Assembly (NCBI GenBank): GCA_029378245.1
Contig: JARKIF010000013.1
Span: 930,001 to 994,000 of the forward strand
Direction: 5' to 3'
Length of the DNA: 64,000 nt
DNA from: Roridomyces roridus
Lineage: Eukaryota > Basidiomycota > Agaricomycetes > Agaricales > Mycenaceae
A model generated the notes under the pieces. That model searched no databases and was not told the DNA's origin. It saw only the letters and a program-made list of their open reading frames with translations. Positions 10,966 to 22,811 of the stretch are shown here, one piece after another. Each line of letters starts with the position of its first letter. The stretch's first letter is position 1. The position numbers were made by a program, and so were the translations under genes.

Positions 10966-11956
10966 AGGCCAAACCTAAAGGTTCGGCAATCAGCCGTTGT
11001 TGGCTCACACATCTTGTCCGCTTCTCCCATGGTCTCGACTGGTGGCAATGTCTTCACTCCGTCCATCGAGGCCCTCGTTACATTCTCCATCGCTTCTCTG
11101 ACTGCAAAATTGCTTCTCAAATGCTGGACCTTCTGTCATACCTAACTTAACCGGCGCTCATCTGTATCATCCCGAGCCTTTGCTTCCACGACCCACTTCA
11201 ACAGCACCCTTTCCACCCTTTCCACTGATCGTAAGACTTGGGCTGGTATGGGGCCTCCACGGAATCTTGCTCTCAGCGGCTAATCGAACCCCCTCCACCT
11301 GGCATCTCGTCTCGATCTATCATCGTTGATGCAACCAGAAGTTAGACGCTGGTGAGTGGGAATACGTAGCCCGAGCTCCCCTTTCTCTTTTCTCAGTCGT
11401 GTACTCTGGGAGTATTCATGCATCCCTTGCAGGATTATCGGACGACTTTCGGTGTTCCAAGGGGTTCCGGATGGCACGGCACAATCACTTCTTAGTCTAA
11501 GCCAATGCAACAGTGTGCCTATCCACCCCTCTCCGAGTCGCTATTCTCCGCAGTTCACCGATCCTGCCGTTCAGGGCCCCTCCATCTACGCCACCGTCTG
11601 CTCGAAAAACAGAGGATGTAAGTAGTGGCATGAAATAGATTTGAATCTACTGTTTGAACCAGGAACGGATTTTTTTTCTTTTAGACGTGCTGGTCGTCCC
11701 GTCCCGTTTGCTTGCCTGCTCAGCGCTCAGTAATTAATAGTCAGGAGGGACCCAAGCAGCTATCTGTAGCTCCGTCTCTTGGACTCTCGGTTTAGGCTTC
11801 GCGATCGAGGTTCGATGGTTCGATTCTAACCGAAGGTCGTGCAAATTGTCCAGGCTCCCTTTTTGTTTCGGTGGTGCGAATTGGGAATCCACTCGGGAGC
11901 AGGGAAATGAGATTCATTATACATATACACACATCACGCCGACAACAAGTATGAAC
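10966..11956. other. No supported gene
   Basis: No intact frame was found. A tRNA-arm-like word near 11805-11825 (GAGGTTCGATGGTTCGATTC) suggests another decayed SINE fragment. Confidence 0.35.
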
Positions 11957-12142
11957 TTAGGCGTCCCACTCCCAGCGCTCCAACAACTTGAGTAGCTCCT
12001 CCACAAGCGTCTGCCCATCCCCACCGGCCGCGGCAAGTTACATCCACGGCCCACGCCACTGACTCACAGGCACATCCGTTTGCTCCTTCGAATTCCACTC
12101 GGCAACGCATATTCCAGGCCCGGCGTTGCAGAACAGGTGGTA
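11957..12142 (-). pseudogene. C-terminal fragment of an unrecognised gene
   Basis: Two minus-strand exons join in phase: 12142-12068 (25 codons, starting YHLFCNAGPGICVAEWNSK) and 12010-11957 (ending LLKLLERWEWDA and a TAA). They are linked by a GTGAGT...GGGCAG intron of 57 bp. Nothing upstream continues the frame convincingly, and I do not recognise the family. It could be the tail of a degenerate gene or the 3' end of a gene with very short exons. Confidence 0.4.
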
Positions 12143-13235
12143 CTTAATACGCCGTGGACATGCGCACCATCAGATTCAACTTGTCTGGGCTCGAAGCAGG
12201 AAGGCGGCGAGGTCAACACCTCGGGAGCTCGGGGCAGCTTGATTCATAGACACAGGGAGGTACGGAGGCCCTGTCCTAAATGCGCCAGGTCAATGTTCCA
12301 TTCAATTCGTATACAAAGAAGAGCACGCACGCCCTCCTAATAGCCTTGAAATGAGCCCAGCGCCTTGGTGCGGAGGAGCTCGAAGTAGGTTTAAACGCCG
12401 ACTTGCGGGGAGACGTATCGCTCGAGACGGGTGGCGAGCGCTGCCGAGGAAAATTCGGCTGCGGGGGGATCGGAGTGGGCCTTGGTTGAGTGGGCCTTGG
12501 TTCCAATTGTTCAGATTGCCGAGCCGAAAGAGCAGTCAAAAATGTTTTGAAGGGATACAGCAGCAATTGGCACCAGGAGAAACGACTGACATGGTGGTGG
12601 TAAGAGGCAAAAGAGTTCGGCCATCATGACGAAACTTTGCTTCCAACAACTTCGAAGTTGGAACCGAGCCGATATGCGCACATAAGGACTAGGTCGATGG
12701 CTTGCATTTACCTCCAAATGTGAATCAATTTGAGCTAATATTGAATGCGAGTTTCTTCAGGGTTGCTTCATTGGATGCTTGAGCCTTGGAAACAAGTATT
12801 GAGACTCTGGCAGCGATTTCGTTGCTAAGAGAACTAGCGGCCCAGCCCGGATTTCCTGAGCTCGTCCGCAGTCCACATGGTCGTAGTGGAAACAGGACGC
12901 CCAAGACCGCATGGAATGTTTCAACTTTCGACGGCATTGCTGATGCTGCGGAGCACCAAAATAGTCGACAAGTCTGAATGTTCGGTTGAAGAAATCTATT
13001 TCTTTCGCGGCATTTTCAAAGCCGGGGGCTCCAGTGTGAATTTTCGTGGAATTTTCGAGAGTGCGAAGCTGAAGCCGAGCCGGCAAGATCAACAAAAGTC
13101 ACGGGATAGCCTTTTTTGCTTCCGTCGTGCTAGGCGCGGGGAGGCTTGCCCGCTTCGTCTGCACCTTTTCCGTTCCTCCCTTCTCTTTCTTTCTCTCCTT
13201 CTTCCCTCTATCCCTCGACCTCGTTTCACGCCACG
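12143..13235. other. Intergenic, including the GH5 promoter
   Basis: No supported coding frame. The last 120 bp before the GH5 start are pyrimidine-rich (runs of CCTTCTCTTTCTTTCTCTCC), a common feature of highly expressed fungal promoters and 5' leaders. Confidence 0.4.
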
Positions 13236-16200
13236 ATGATGCAAGAACGCGAGCACGACAACCCATTCGTGCCCTATGCCGATTACACACCGTCCCAGGC
13301 CTCCTCTGCCCATTTCGCGTCGTCCTCGCCTTACAATGGCCCACACGCGCCGGGCCCACTCACTGGCGGGGCTGCTGCCTCTTTCCACGATGATCCGGTT
13401 TATAGATCGTACCCACCTGCGATGTCGCCTTCACCAAACAACTCTGGTGCACTGCTCGGTGCCGCGGGCCCTGCAGGCGGGTATGCCTCTGGATACCCGG
13501 ATCATCGAGCGATTTCGTCTACGGCGGGTGGTGGGCGCGGGGACAGGAGGAAGAGGTTACTCCCGTTTACAGTGCTGGGCATACTCGTGGTCGTCGTCCT
13601 CGCTGTCGTCCTGCCCGTCTACTTTGTCGTCATCAAGCCACACCAAAAGCACTCTTCCAACAACTCGGATGCTAGTACGAGTGGGGGCTCGAGTACGGGC
13701 GCGGGGACCACCACGACTAAAAGTGGTGTCACGACAGGCGGGGATGGGAGTACCGTGACGACGTCCAGCGGCGAGACGTTCGTCTACAGCAACAAATTTG
13801 GGGGCTATTGGGTCGAGAACCTCGATGACCCGTTTAACGACGATGCTGCGCCGAACGACTGGACGCCGCCGCTCAATACGACTTGGGATTGGGGTGTCAA
13901 TAAAATCTATGGTGTCAATCTGGGAGGATGGTTCGTCCTATTCTCTGCTGAACAGATACTATGTGGTATTAACATTTACCTCGTTAATAGGTTTGTCCTC
14001 GAGCCTTTCATCACGCCCGCTTTGTTCCAAAAGTACCCCTCCGCGCCGGACGAGTGGACGCTGACGCAGCTCATGGCGGCCGATGGGACGCTGCAGAGTA
14101 CGATGGAGAATCATTATGATACTTTCATCGTGAGTGCCCTTGCCTTTTTCTGTTTCCCTGTCATCGCAGCCTGCTCATACCTACACGCTCCCCACAGACA
14201 GAACAAGACATCGCGCAGATCGCGGGTGCGGGCCTCAATTGGGTGCGGGTGCCTATTCCGTTTTGGGCTATCAGGTGTGTGGTCTCGCGTACGATTCTTC
14301 TCTTTCTTCTCGCTCCTCCTGCCCACCCGAGCTGGTGTGCGCTTGGGCCTGGGGATACCCTGCCCTACCCTACCTTACCCTACTCGCCTCCTCGTCCTGC
14401 TGTCCCCACTCCCTGCTCCACGTTTTGCCTCCCTCCCCTCCAATCTTCCTCCTCTGTCTCTTTATATCCCACAATAACTGACTCCCTCCCTCCATAGTAC
14501 ATGGTCCGACGTGGGCGTCGCTCCAGACGGAACTGGCGGGGCCACTACGACTACTGTGGCGGAGCCGTTCTTGGAGGGTGTTGTTTGGAAGTGAGTACTA
14601 ACCTTTTCGTTTTTTTTTCCCTTTCTTTGCTTCTTGATGGTTTCGGCGGGTGGTGCGGACCTCGCGTCGTTGCCCCATGGGCTCCCACTCCTGCTGCTGT
14701 CGTGTCGTCGGGGCGGGTGGAGGAGCAGGAGGAGGTCTCAAGGGGCGGGCTTTGGGTGCGGAGCCCTGGGGCGGCGTGTCGTCTGGGTTGTGGAGAGCTT
14801 GGGCTGTCTGGCGGGACGTGCGAGGTGCAGCCGGAGTGGCTAACCGTCCTCTGCTGCCCGTTTTGGCTGCTGTCGCTCGGGTGTGTGCGTCTGGCGGTGC
14901 ACTTGTGGCCTTGCGCCCTTGGGCTACGGTAGTCGGAGAGGTTCCCGCTCCTGCCGGTGTCTGGTCGTCTCCGCTTGCGAATGTGGCAGTTGGTGTGGCT
15001 TGCCAACCCTCTTCTGTTGCCCGTCGCGCTGCTGTGACTCGGGTGCGCAAGACTGGCGATGCGGTTGTGGCCAAGGGCCGAGGGCTACTGTCACATACCT
15101 CCGTGAGCCCAAGTCAATTTTTATTGACACCTGCTCCTGACCGCGGAGTATCGGCGCGCTTTCCCAACGCCTTTGCTGCCCTCGTTGCTGCTGTCCCTCG
15201 CGTGCGCGTTGGGCAAGTAGAGGAATCTTGGCCCATTGTCCCTCGCCACGTCATCACCGTCTGTCGTGTCTAGCGCGTGTGGAGCTCACCCGATTCTGAG
15301 CGGACGCTAATCTTTCTCTCCTCAGATACATCATCCGCATGCTCGGCTGGGCACGCAAGTACGGGCTGCGCGTTAACCTCGATCTCCACACTATCCCGGG
15401 CTCTCAGAACGGTGACGTTACGTTTCTGTTTCGAGGGCCCGCCGTCTTATACCTTACCAGGCTACAATCACTCTGGCAAATTCGGGCAGGTCAACTTCCT
15501 CAACGGTCAGATGGGCGTCGCGAATGCGCAGCGTGCGCTGGACTACATTCGGACGATCACGGAATTCATCTCGCAGCCCGAGTGGAAGAACCTCATTCCT
15601 GTCTTTGGGATTGTGAATGAGGCGCTGCTACACACCATCGGGCGACCGCAGCTGACGAGCTTGTGTGTCTCCTTCCCTCCTGCTCCTGCTCCTCCTGACT
15701 CACGGCTCTGCAGCTACCTGGAGGCGCACGATATGATTCGCGGGATCACGGGCTACGGCGAGGGAAATGGACCGTATATATCGATCCACGACGGCTTTGA
15801 CGGCGTTCCTAACTGGGCGGGCTTCCTCCAGGGCTCAGACCGCATCATCCTCGACACGCACCCGTACTTTGCGTTTGACGGGTCGCCGAACGATGCGCCC
15901 ATTGCTACGGGCACGGACCCAAGCAACGCGGGTGGTATTTGGCCGAAGCAGGCTTGTAATGCCTGGGGGCCGTCCATCAATACCAGGTACGTTTTCTCGA
16001 GAGTCTTTGGACTTGACTAATGTGACTTTTGAAGTCGGACGGCGTTTGGGGTGACGATTGCGGGCGAGTTTAGCAACGGGTACAACGACTGCGGGTTGTT
16101 CTTGAATGGGATTAGTGCCACGGCGCGGTATGGTGGAGACTGCAGTGTCTGGCAGGATTCGACCAATTGGAATGTGACGGTCAAGGCTGGGCTGATGCAG

Positions 16201-16790
16201 TTTGCGCTTGCGAGTATGGATGCCATGCAGGATTGGTGCGTCCCCCACCACTCCTTCTGTTTATGTTGCTGACGGGCTGCAGGTTCTTCTGGACGTGGAA
16301 GATTGGAAATGCGACGAGTGGGATTGTCGAAGCTCCATTATGGTCGTACCAGCTTGGCTTGGAGGGTGGGTGGATGCCGACTGATCCACGGACTGCGGCG
16401 GGGACGTGTGCTCAGCTCGGTGTCGACTCTGCGCCCTTTGACGGTGTGTTCAGCGCGTGGCAGACGGGCGGGGCTGGTGCGGGGACTATTTCACCCGAGT
16501 CAATCTCGAGCTTTGGGCAGTATCCGCCTGCGACGATATCGAATGTGGATGCTGCGGCGCTTGGATTCTTGCCGACGTATACGGCTACGGCTGGGTTGGT
16601 GACGTTGACGTATACGACTCCGCCGGCGAGTGTGACGCCGACGCCGACGCCGACTGTGAGCGTTGGGAATGGCTGGGTGGACCCGAGTGATACGGCGTCG
16701 TTTGTGACTGCTGTGGCGGGGTGCACGTATCCGGATGCGTGGAGTGCGTTGAGTATGCCTCCGCCGACGGCTGCGTGTACGGGTTCGTGA
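13236..16790 (+). CDS. GH5 exo-beta-1,3-glucanase, type II membrane protein
   Basis: There are nine exons: 13236-13930, 13991-14129, 14198-14274, 14498-14590, 15326-15411, 15461-15662, 15714-15986, 16035-16235 and 16283-16790. They total 2274 nt and 757 residues in one frame. The order is a cytosolic Ser/Pro/Gly-rich tail of about 110 residues, a membrane anchor (VLGILVVVVLAVVLPVYFVV), a Ser/Thr/Gly linker, and the catalytic domain beginning near YGVNLGGWFVLEPFITP. The acid/base Glu is in VFGIVNEALLHT and the nucleophile Glu in GVTIAGEFSNGYNDC. A Thr/Pro-rich tail (SVTPTPTPTVSV) follows. The fold and anchor match fungal glucan 1,3-beta-glucosidases (GH5_9) acting at the cell wall. Intron 4 is very long (735 bp). 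The first in-frame ATG was chosen; the next codon is also ATG. Confidence 0.93.
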
Positions 16791-17482
16791 TTTATTTGTT
16801 TCGGGATATACATACACGGACACTCGGTTCGCTTTGTTGACTTTGTAATAAGACTATGGGCTGCGGACTGGAGCACATTTCTATACATACCATTGTAGTG
16901 TAAGTATTGTAGCATCCGATAATTATTGCCTGGAGAATGTCCCACCGGAGCTTCCAGCCCGCTTTCGCTGGCCTGTTGAAAGTTTAAGCCACTGTATTCA
17001 AACCTCACCGTGACCGATCTGCCACCGGTGATTCTCACTACAGCTTTGCTGTGGCCATTGCTTGTTACAGCTTCTGTCGAAATCTGAACAGCCGATGGAC
17101 AGCTTTCCGAATTTAGCTACTGCTCTCACACTGTCACAGAGAGCCGCTAAAAGCCCTCTTCTCCACCCACCACCACCACCACCACGATGAGGCAAGACAG
17201 ACCCATCGGCTCTGACATCCCGACTCACGAGCACAGTGTTCAAGATGAAGTGCCCCGAGAGCCGTAAGAGATGCAGAGAATCACTCAGAACCGGTATCTG
17301 ACTCGAATATACTGCAGCACCACCGGGGCTCTTTTCTTGAACAACAGGGACTTTGTCATTCAGGGGGGGAACTTCACAAACATCAATTACCCGCCTCCAA
17401 GCAAACCACCCAGTTTGTAGTACCACACACCATTTTTGCTCATTTGACTGACTGCACCTTGCAAGACTTTCGCGAGATTCCC
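16791..17482. other. Intergenic, duplicated at 35823-36524
   Basis: No gene. It holds the GH5 3' end and the kinase-like promoter, and aligns along its length with 35823-36524, with scattered substitutions and small gaps. A run of CACCAC repeats near 17170 is shorter in the other copy. Confidence 0.5.
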
Positions 17483-19716
17483 ATGGGAGATCTTATCCTG
17501 AATTATGAAATCCCCGGTGCTTCGAACTCCAAGTGCATTGTTCGGCGGCATAACCGCAAGCTTCCGAACTATGTGCGACGGATATATTCCGCAGAGATTG
17601 TGGGCTTGCAGTCACCAATGACAGCAAGGGTGCTGGAGGGACCGGGTGCAGAGGAGGTAAGTACACACCTATTCTCATCCCGTCTTTCCGGCGCCAAAAA
17701 GCTCCTCTCCAGCAATGGAAAAAAGAAATCACTTTGTACTCAAATCTTCGGTAGGTTCACTTGCCACTCTGAACTTTCCGAATTGACCTTGTCCAAGGAA
17801 TCCCTATGTTCTCCAACTCTATGGCATAGGACGTAGTGGTGGGGTTCATGCCCTTGTCTTCCATGACGGTTAGAATCTTCTTTTATTGCACCACATTGAC
17901 AACTATGACTCATTCTTCAATGGCAGATTTGGTTCCATGGGTTGACTTCCGGAATCATTATGTAGATCCATCGCATTTCACTTGGGTGTACTTTTATGCA
18001 TGTCTGGTGAGGATCTTGAGTTCTTGCCTTTGTTGCCGTTGCCAGTTTTTCAAACTGCTTTCAGGCAGCTCAGCTCCAAGTGAAGCACTCAGTGGTCCTT
18101 CTGACAACTTTCTGATCTTTGTTTTGGTCCAGAGTGGCTGTGAATATATTTCATCCATCTGGGATGCAGAGCTGGTGCGTAATACATCCTTGATTATTTT
18201 GAATCTCAATGACATTTGTAGTCTTGGAACAACTACACAGTTTGGATTCGACTCTCCAAAGGGGTTCTTCACATGGAGCTTGAACCGCCGGAGTCCAGGG
18301 CAGCTGGGTTGGAACTTCTAACTTCTGACCATGCCTCTGACTATGGGTCCTGCTCAATCTCTTCCCTTCTCACTCCGCCACAGACATCCGTGATCATTGA
18401 TTCATTGTCACTGGATTTTTACCATGGCATTTGCCACTGGTATCTGGGTTGGGAGGAATGGTTCACAGTTCCAACCAATTTACCGATTCAGCTGGGATCT
18501 ATCTCCCATGTTCCAATCGGGCAGCTTGACGTGGCCTTCCAAATTGCGGTCCTTCCAGAAGTTCGACCCATCAGTTCCACCTGGGGCTATGAGGATCCCT
18601 ATGTGAGGGATTATTTGCACTGGTCAGTTAAATTTTCAAAGTTCACCATTCTCTTTTCAAGTTTCACTCCAGGATAAAAGAGGACAAGGAGAACGGTATA
18701 TCACTTTTAGATAATGGTTGGATCCGGTATTGTTCAGCATGCTTTCCATCACAGATCACTGACTTGCATGATAGTGTGGATTCTGGGGGTGTTTTGGACA
18801 GATATCGCCACACAGACATTTTGCGGTCAAATGCACACAAAGCCTGGATGGCACAGGCTGCCCATATTCTTAGTGCCCTTGATATCCATTCAAACCTCCA
18901 CCAATACGGTATCTGTTGGCTGAGCTTCATGTGTGTTTGCATGACTAACATTTTGTGTAGCATTCTTCAACGCTTTTCACTGCTTTGTGGACCTAGTGGG
19001 CTCAATTGAGAACTTACCCACGGGCTATCTCTTCCTCTGCCCCGCAAGGGCATTCACAGTTGATGGCAGGGGTCACTACACGATTCCCAACTGTCCTGCA
19101 TACTGGTCGCTGGATCCATCAGGTGAACCGCCGCTGACCGCAGAAGAGGCCAGCAAATTGGGTTTCCCAGAGTTGCGTCTGCAATTGACGATAGCAGTAC
19201 TTCGGTGGAGTGACATGGACTATGCCGAATCCACCAATTTCATGCCAGCAAAGGCTATAATCCCAATGGGCTGGATGTGGCAAGGGAACTGGGATATCCA
19301 ATTCTAGAGTTGGCCTGCACAAAGGAAGAGTTACATGCTCACTGTGAGTGGATTCCCATTAACTGATAGCTCACATATATAATGGGAGGGTAGTGCGAGC
19401 CTTGGGGTTAAACAAAGAATCTGATGAAGATCGCTTTGAAGATGCTGATGAAGATGAAGTGGATGAGGGAACTTCAACTTGGTCTCGGATGGGAATGACG
19501 AGGTCCTGGAGGTTCAGGATGGTGAGATGAGATTCCTCGGATTTTATTCATCGCTGATGACTGATTGTCTATCTGCAGAGGTCGGGCCAAGATCGCACCG
19601 AGAAGACAAACACAAAAAGAAAAGGTTTCTGGTGGGCACTCTTCAAATCACAATCCGTAAGTGGTACCCCGCAGACTCTCCGGCTCTCTGTTGAACACAA
19701 AATCGATCAGCGTTGA
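17483..19716 (+). pseudogene. Kinase-like orphan-family gene, copy 1, frameshifted
   Basis: This is a member of a large agaricomycete family whose N-terminus resembles a protein-kinase N-lobe (RRIYSAEIVGLQSPMTA, then NPYVLQLYGIGRSGGVH and a FHDDLVP segment). The family's function is unknown. Exon structure follows the second copy at 36525-38806. Relative to that copy a 1-bp deletion lies around 19180-19230: the spliced frame runs into a stop at 19305, while the downstream sequence still encodes QFHASKGYNPNGLDVARELG in another frame. The last intron acceptor is also hit by an LTR-like insertion. Most exons otherwise remain open, so the lesion is probably recent. Confidence 0.7.
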
Positions 19717-21281
19717 TACTCAGCGTCACGCGCACTAGTGTATAGTAGATAGCTCGAGTAGGTAATGTCCTAGAAGTAGACCGCGAAGCGATACAACTCC
19801 ACAACACACTAACCACACAACACACACAACACACACACAATTCCTTGACTAGCACGCTGACACCTAACGGTTGAGTTCGGGGTCGTCTGAAGTATACAGA
19901 TAAGACTGATACTCCGCGGTTTGGTTCTCGGAAGCTTGTAGGTTGATTCTCGAGGTTTCACACCAAGTTCAATGTCTTTGAACTAAGAGGAATCTCTTGA
20001 CTGGTTTGTAGACTGCTCACAACGAACACGAGGTTACGATGTTAAAAGGTTTTATATTTTATTGACCGAAACACACAATATCCAAACACCAATACAACTT
20101 CGATACAACACGAAGAGGAACTATAGCACAGAGGGCAACCCACTACCCCTTAAGTATGTTACTATAGCTGACCCAAGTTGAACCAGAGCTCGGGTGCCTT
20201 TGATATTGCGTCTAAGCTAAGAGAAATGATACAACAAATCTCCGCGGAAGTCACAAGACTGCACTATAACCACAGATCAAGCTTCGACCCAATGTCTAGG
20301 CAAGAAGGCGTACAATGCAATGCTGCAAGGGCGGGATCTACAGGCCTTATATACTACTCCCTACTGATCTGATGATATAACTACTATTACGCGCCTGCCG
20401 TCCCTATTTCCGTCCTTTCCCTATAACCCTAGGTGTCCTGTCACCTATATTACATCCCCTCGAACCGCTTCGCGTGGTTCTGCTGCTTATGTCGCTGCTT
20501 GGCCCGTCTGATCGGTGGTCATGCCGTCTTGGCATTCGAGCCGATTGGCCTGGTAATTTGATTCCGTCGTTTCATTACACTCTCTTGCTGAGCCAGCGCT
20601 CATTATGACTATAGCCCTCGACCCAGGTCCATAAATAACCTCGGTCCGCCATCTTCGTCATTCAAGGCTTACTCCTGGCATATCCTGTCAGACGCGATCA
20701 TCGCTCTGATCGTCTGCCGCGACTCCGCCGCTTTTCATGATCATGATCGTACTCGGATCAGTTCTTGATCATACTAGTGTGCCTGCGCGAGTTCGACTCG
20801 CCCACTTGTCATCTCTTTTCTGGGTGTCTCTTCAATACCGGAACGAATGGTAGTATTTCCTCCAACTCGCCTACACGAGCCACTCTGTTTGTATACATAT
20901 ATATATAGACTTATACCGGTCCGCGAGGTACTCCGCGAACCTTGTCATAATAGTACTGCGCGTCCGCGCAACCTTCGTCTTTGCTCTGTAGCTAGTCTAG
21001 CTCATTCCTGAATACACCTGGGCTTGGTATATCTCCTTGGGTATGGTATCTCCACAAGTAGTAGTCCCCGCGAACCGCCTATTGGAGTCACTACAACCGA
21101 CCACTTGAACGAATAGCCAAGCGTAGTGTACTGACGACTTGTACTTGTCTCATTAATACACAAATAGTGACACGGAGCTCAGTCCTATCCCTTATTGTAT
21201 ATCACCTGACAGAGGCATTGGTGTGCGCACCAAAACAGCTAAATAGCCAGATTTCACGCGTGCGAAATACGCAGTCGTATC
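19714..21281. mobile_element. Probable solo LTR or LTR-like insertion
   Basis: This 1568-bp block is absent from the duplicated copy (between about 38770 and 38785). It starts TGATAC and ends GTATC, and is flanked by AGCGT direct repeats at 19709-19713 and 21282-21286 (the longer match ATCAGCGTT is at 19706-19714 and 21279-21287). Inverted TG-start termini and a 5-bp duplication fit an LTR retrotransposon. No gag/pol is present, so a solo LTR is the simplest reading. The interior has an AT-rich stretch (TTTTATATTTTATTG) that may be a polyadenylation region. Confidence 0.65.
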
Positions 21282-22055
21282 AGCGTTAATCATGAAACAA
21301 TCCAACCAGCAACCCAACAAGGCAGAAATAAATTACGGCTCACATCAAAGACTGCTCTTCATCTATCGGGCTTGCCCTTGTTGCCGTGAACTTTGGATTC
21401 CTCATGGACGAGTTGCTGTAAGCAGTGGGACGGTCTTGATATTTCGCTTTAGTGAGGGCATGTCGATGCCTGTATTTAGTTTGGGATCTATTATTGGAGT
21501 TTCTGAACAATTTGGATCATGTCTGAAGCCTGGACATCACCTACAGGCTACGGCCCTGACTTTTGCCCAGACGTCCGGACTGTGACCGGAAGACAATACT
21601 CGCCGTTCAATTTTTTGGGAAGTGTTCAACTTGAAGTTGGTTGGACCTGGTTTCTGGCTCTGAATAACTTCCGTTGTGAGGATTTGATTCTTCCGTACTG
21701 CTTCAGGAGTTTGTGAGTTGTGCATTGGTTCAACCTGATTGGTGTGTGCATATGGCATTGGGTTGGGATCTGCACAACGACTATGAGGTATGTAGGGCTC
21801 CTTGAAGCCTCTCGCTAGCCCATTGCTAGCAGGATCATCAACGACAAATTTCCAACGTGTATTTCTCTTTCTTCCATAAACACCGGGCTCGGCATGTCTG
21901 GAACGATTCTCCAAGATTATGTTTCGTCTGTGCGGCAGAACCTGAATGAATTGAAATATTTGTCGCACTACAGCTTGATCTCCGTTCCCAATACATATCA
22001 GGTTCGGGTTTGGCTGCGACCCTTGGCCGTATTTACATAACACAAAGGAGGGGTG
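21282..22055. repeat. Duplicated spacer and peptide-gene promoter, copy 1
   Basis: This stretch aligns with 38780-40265, except that about 720 bp at 39072-39795 of the other copy are missing here. The last 230 bp (from about 21829) are also repeated at 55995-56235 upstream of the intact peptide gene. The block shared by all three copies includes GACAAATTTCCAACGTGTAT and TCAGGTTCGGGTTTG. Conservation up to the TATA box suggests it is the promoter of the secreted-peptide family. Confidence 0.6.
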
Positions 22056-22063
22056 TATATAAA
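22056..22063 (+). promoter_or_regulatory. TATA box of the peptide paralogue
   Basis: TATATAAA sits 64 bp upstream of the position equivalent to the peptide gene's start codon. The equivalent sequence at 56234-56240 is TATAAAA. Confidence 0.5.
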
Positions 22064-22126
22064 GCTCATTATTAAAGTAGCTGGGAAACAAACCTCTCCT
22101 TCATCCCGAGTCCCAATACCGCTTCA

Positions 22127-22511
22127 ATTCAGTTCAACATTACCTTTGCTTCCATTATCGCCTTGGCTGTAACTCTCATCGCTGCTATGCCCGTGGTCAG
22201 TGAACTCCTTGCAGCTGGCTTGGAATCCTAAATGAGCTAAATAAATAAAAATTCAAACCAGTCTCAGCCAATGGGCAGCGTCGGCATCGTTGACACCCCT
22301 GTTCAAGTTGTCGCCAAGTGTGTACTTACTTGGGGTTCCCAGAAATACATAATACTAAATCAACTTGGAATTCAGGCGTTTTCCACAGCCCAGCTGCACC
22401 GGCGGGGGGTGTGAGCAGGAAAAGGCTGCTTTGGAGATACGGTCAAATTTGCCCACCTTATCCAGAAAAAAAGTCCAAAAAGACCTGCCCCCAGTGCCAG
22501 TGATTACATAG
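22127..22511 (+). pseudogene. Secreted-peptide precursor paralogue, start codon lost
   Basis: This is the paralogue of the intact gene at 56294-56620. Exons 22127-22195, 22262-22317 and 22376-22511 sum to 261 nt with one open frame to TAG. The expected ATG reads ATT, and no other ATG lies between the TATA box and this point. A signal-peptide-like stretch follows (FASIIALAVTLIAAMPV). Exon 3 begins with a Lys-Arg site and holds a single Cys-x4-Cys loop (SCTGGGC) followed by an unrelated Lys-rich tail. In-frame stops in intron 1 confirm the splicing pattern used for both genes. Either it is a recent pseudogene or it starts at a non-ATG codon. Confidence 0.65.
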
Positions 22512-22582
22512 CTTGTTGGGTAACTGGAGTTGAGGAATGTGCAAAGAGCGGGATTTCGATAACTGTAACTGGAGAATTACAT

Positions 22583-22806
22583 TTGACTCGCTCCCTTCAC
22601 GCTTCAAGCCTTGGACGCTCCATCCAAAATACATTTCAAACCCTCCCGATACTCCCTCTCCAACCGCTTCGCAGCAGCAATGCCTCTCTCTTCAAGATCT
22701 TACCATACAGAAGCCCCTCGTTGCGCAGGGGGTCGACACCGCAGATTTGGAGCACGGCTGGCGGGAGGCCGGCGTGTACGGGATGCAGGAGGGGCGAGAG
22801 TGGGCA
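22583..22806 (-). pseudogene. Alpha/beta-hydrolase C-terminal fragment, copy 1
   Basis: The minus strand reads LAPLLHPVHAGLPPAVLQIC, then GVDPLRNEGLLYGKIL. This matches the region preceding the catalytic-His block in alpha/beta-hydrolase fold-3 esterases. The copy at 41850-42075 keeps the following segment with the PHGF catalytic-His motif; here about 65 bp covering it are deleted. No N-terminal part (oxyanion hole or GxSxG) exists nearby. Confidence 0.65.
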
Positions 22807-22811
22807 AACTG

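Noticed and set aside
13089..13388. Long minus-strand open frames opposite the GH5 first exon
   Set aside because: They are shadows of GC-rich coding DNA; the plus frame has clear protein motifs and splicing.
16412..17038. A 208-codon minus-strand frame beyond the GH5 3' end
   Set aside because: It mostly overlaps the GH5 terminal exon in antisense, and its extension is not conserved in frame in the duplicate.
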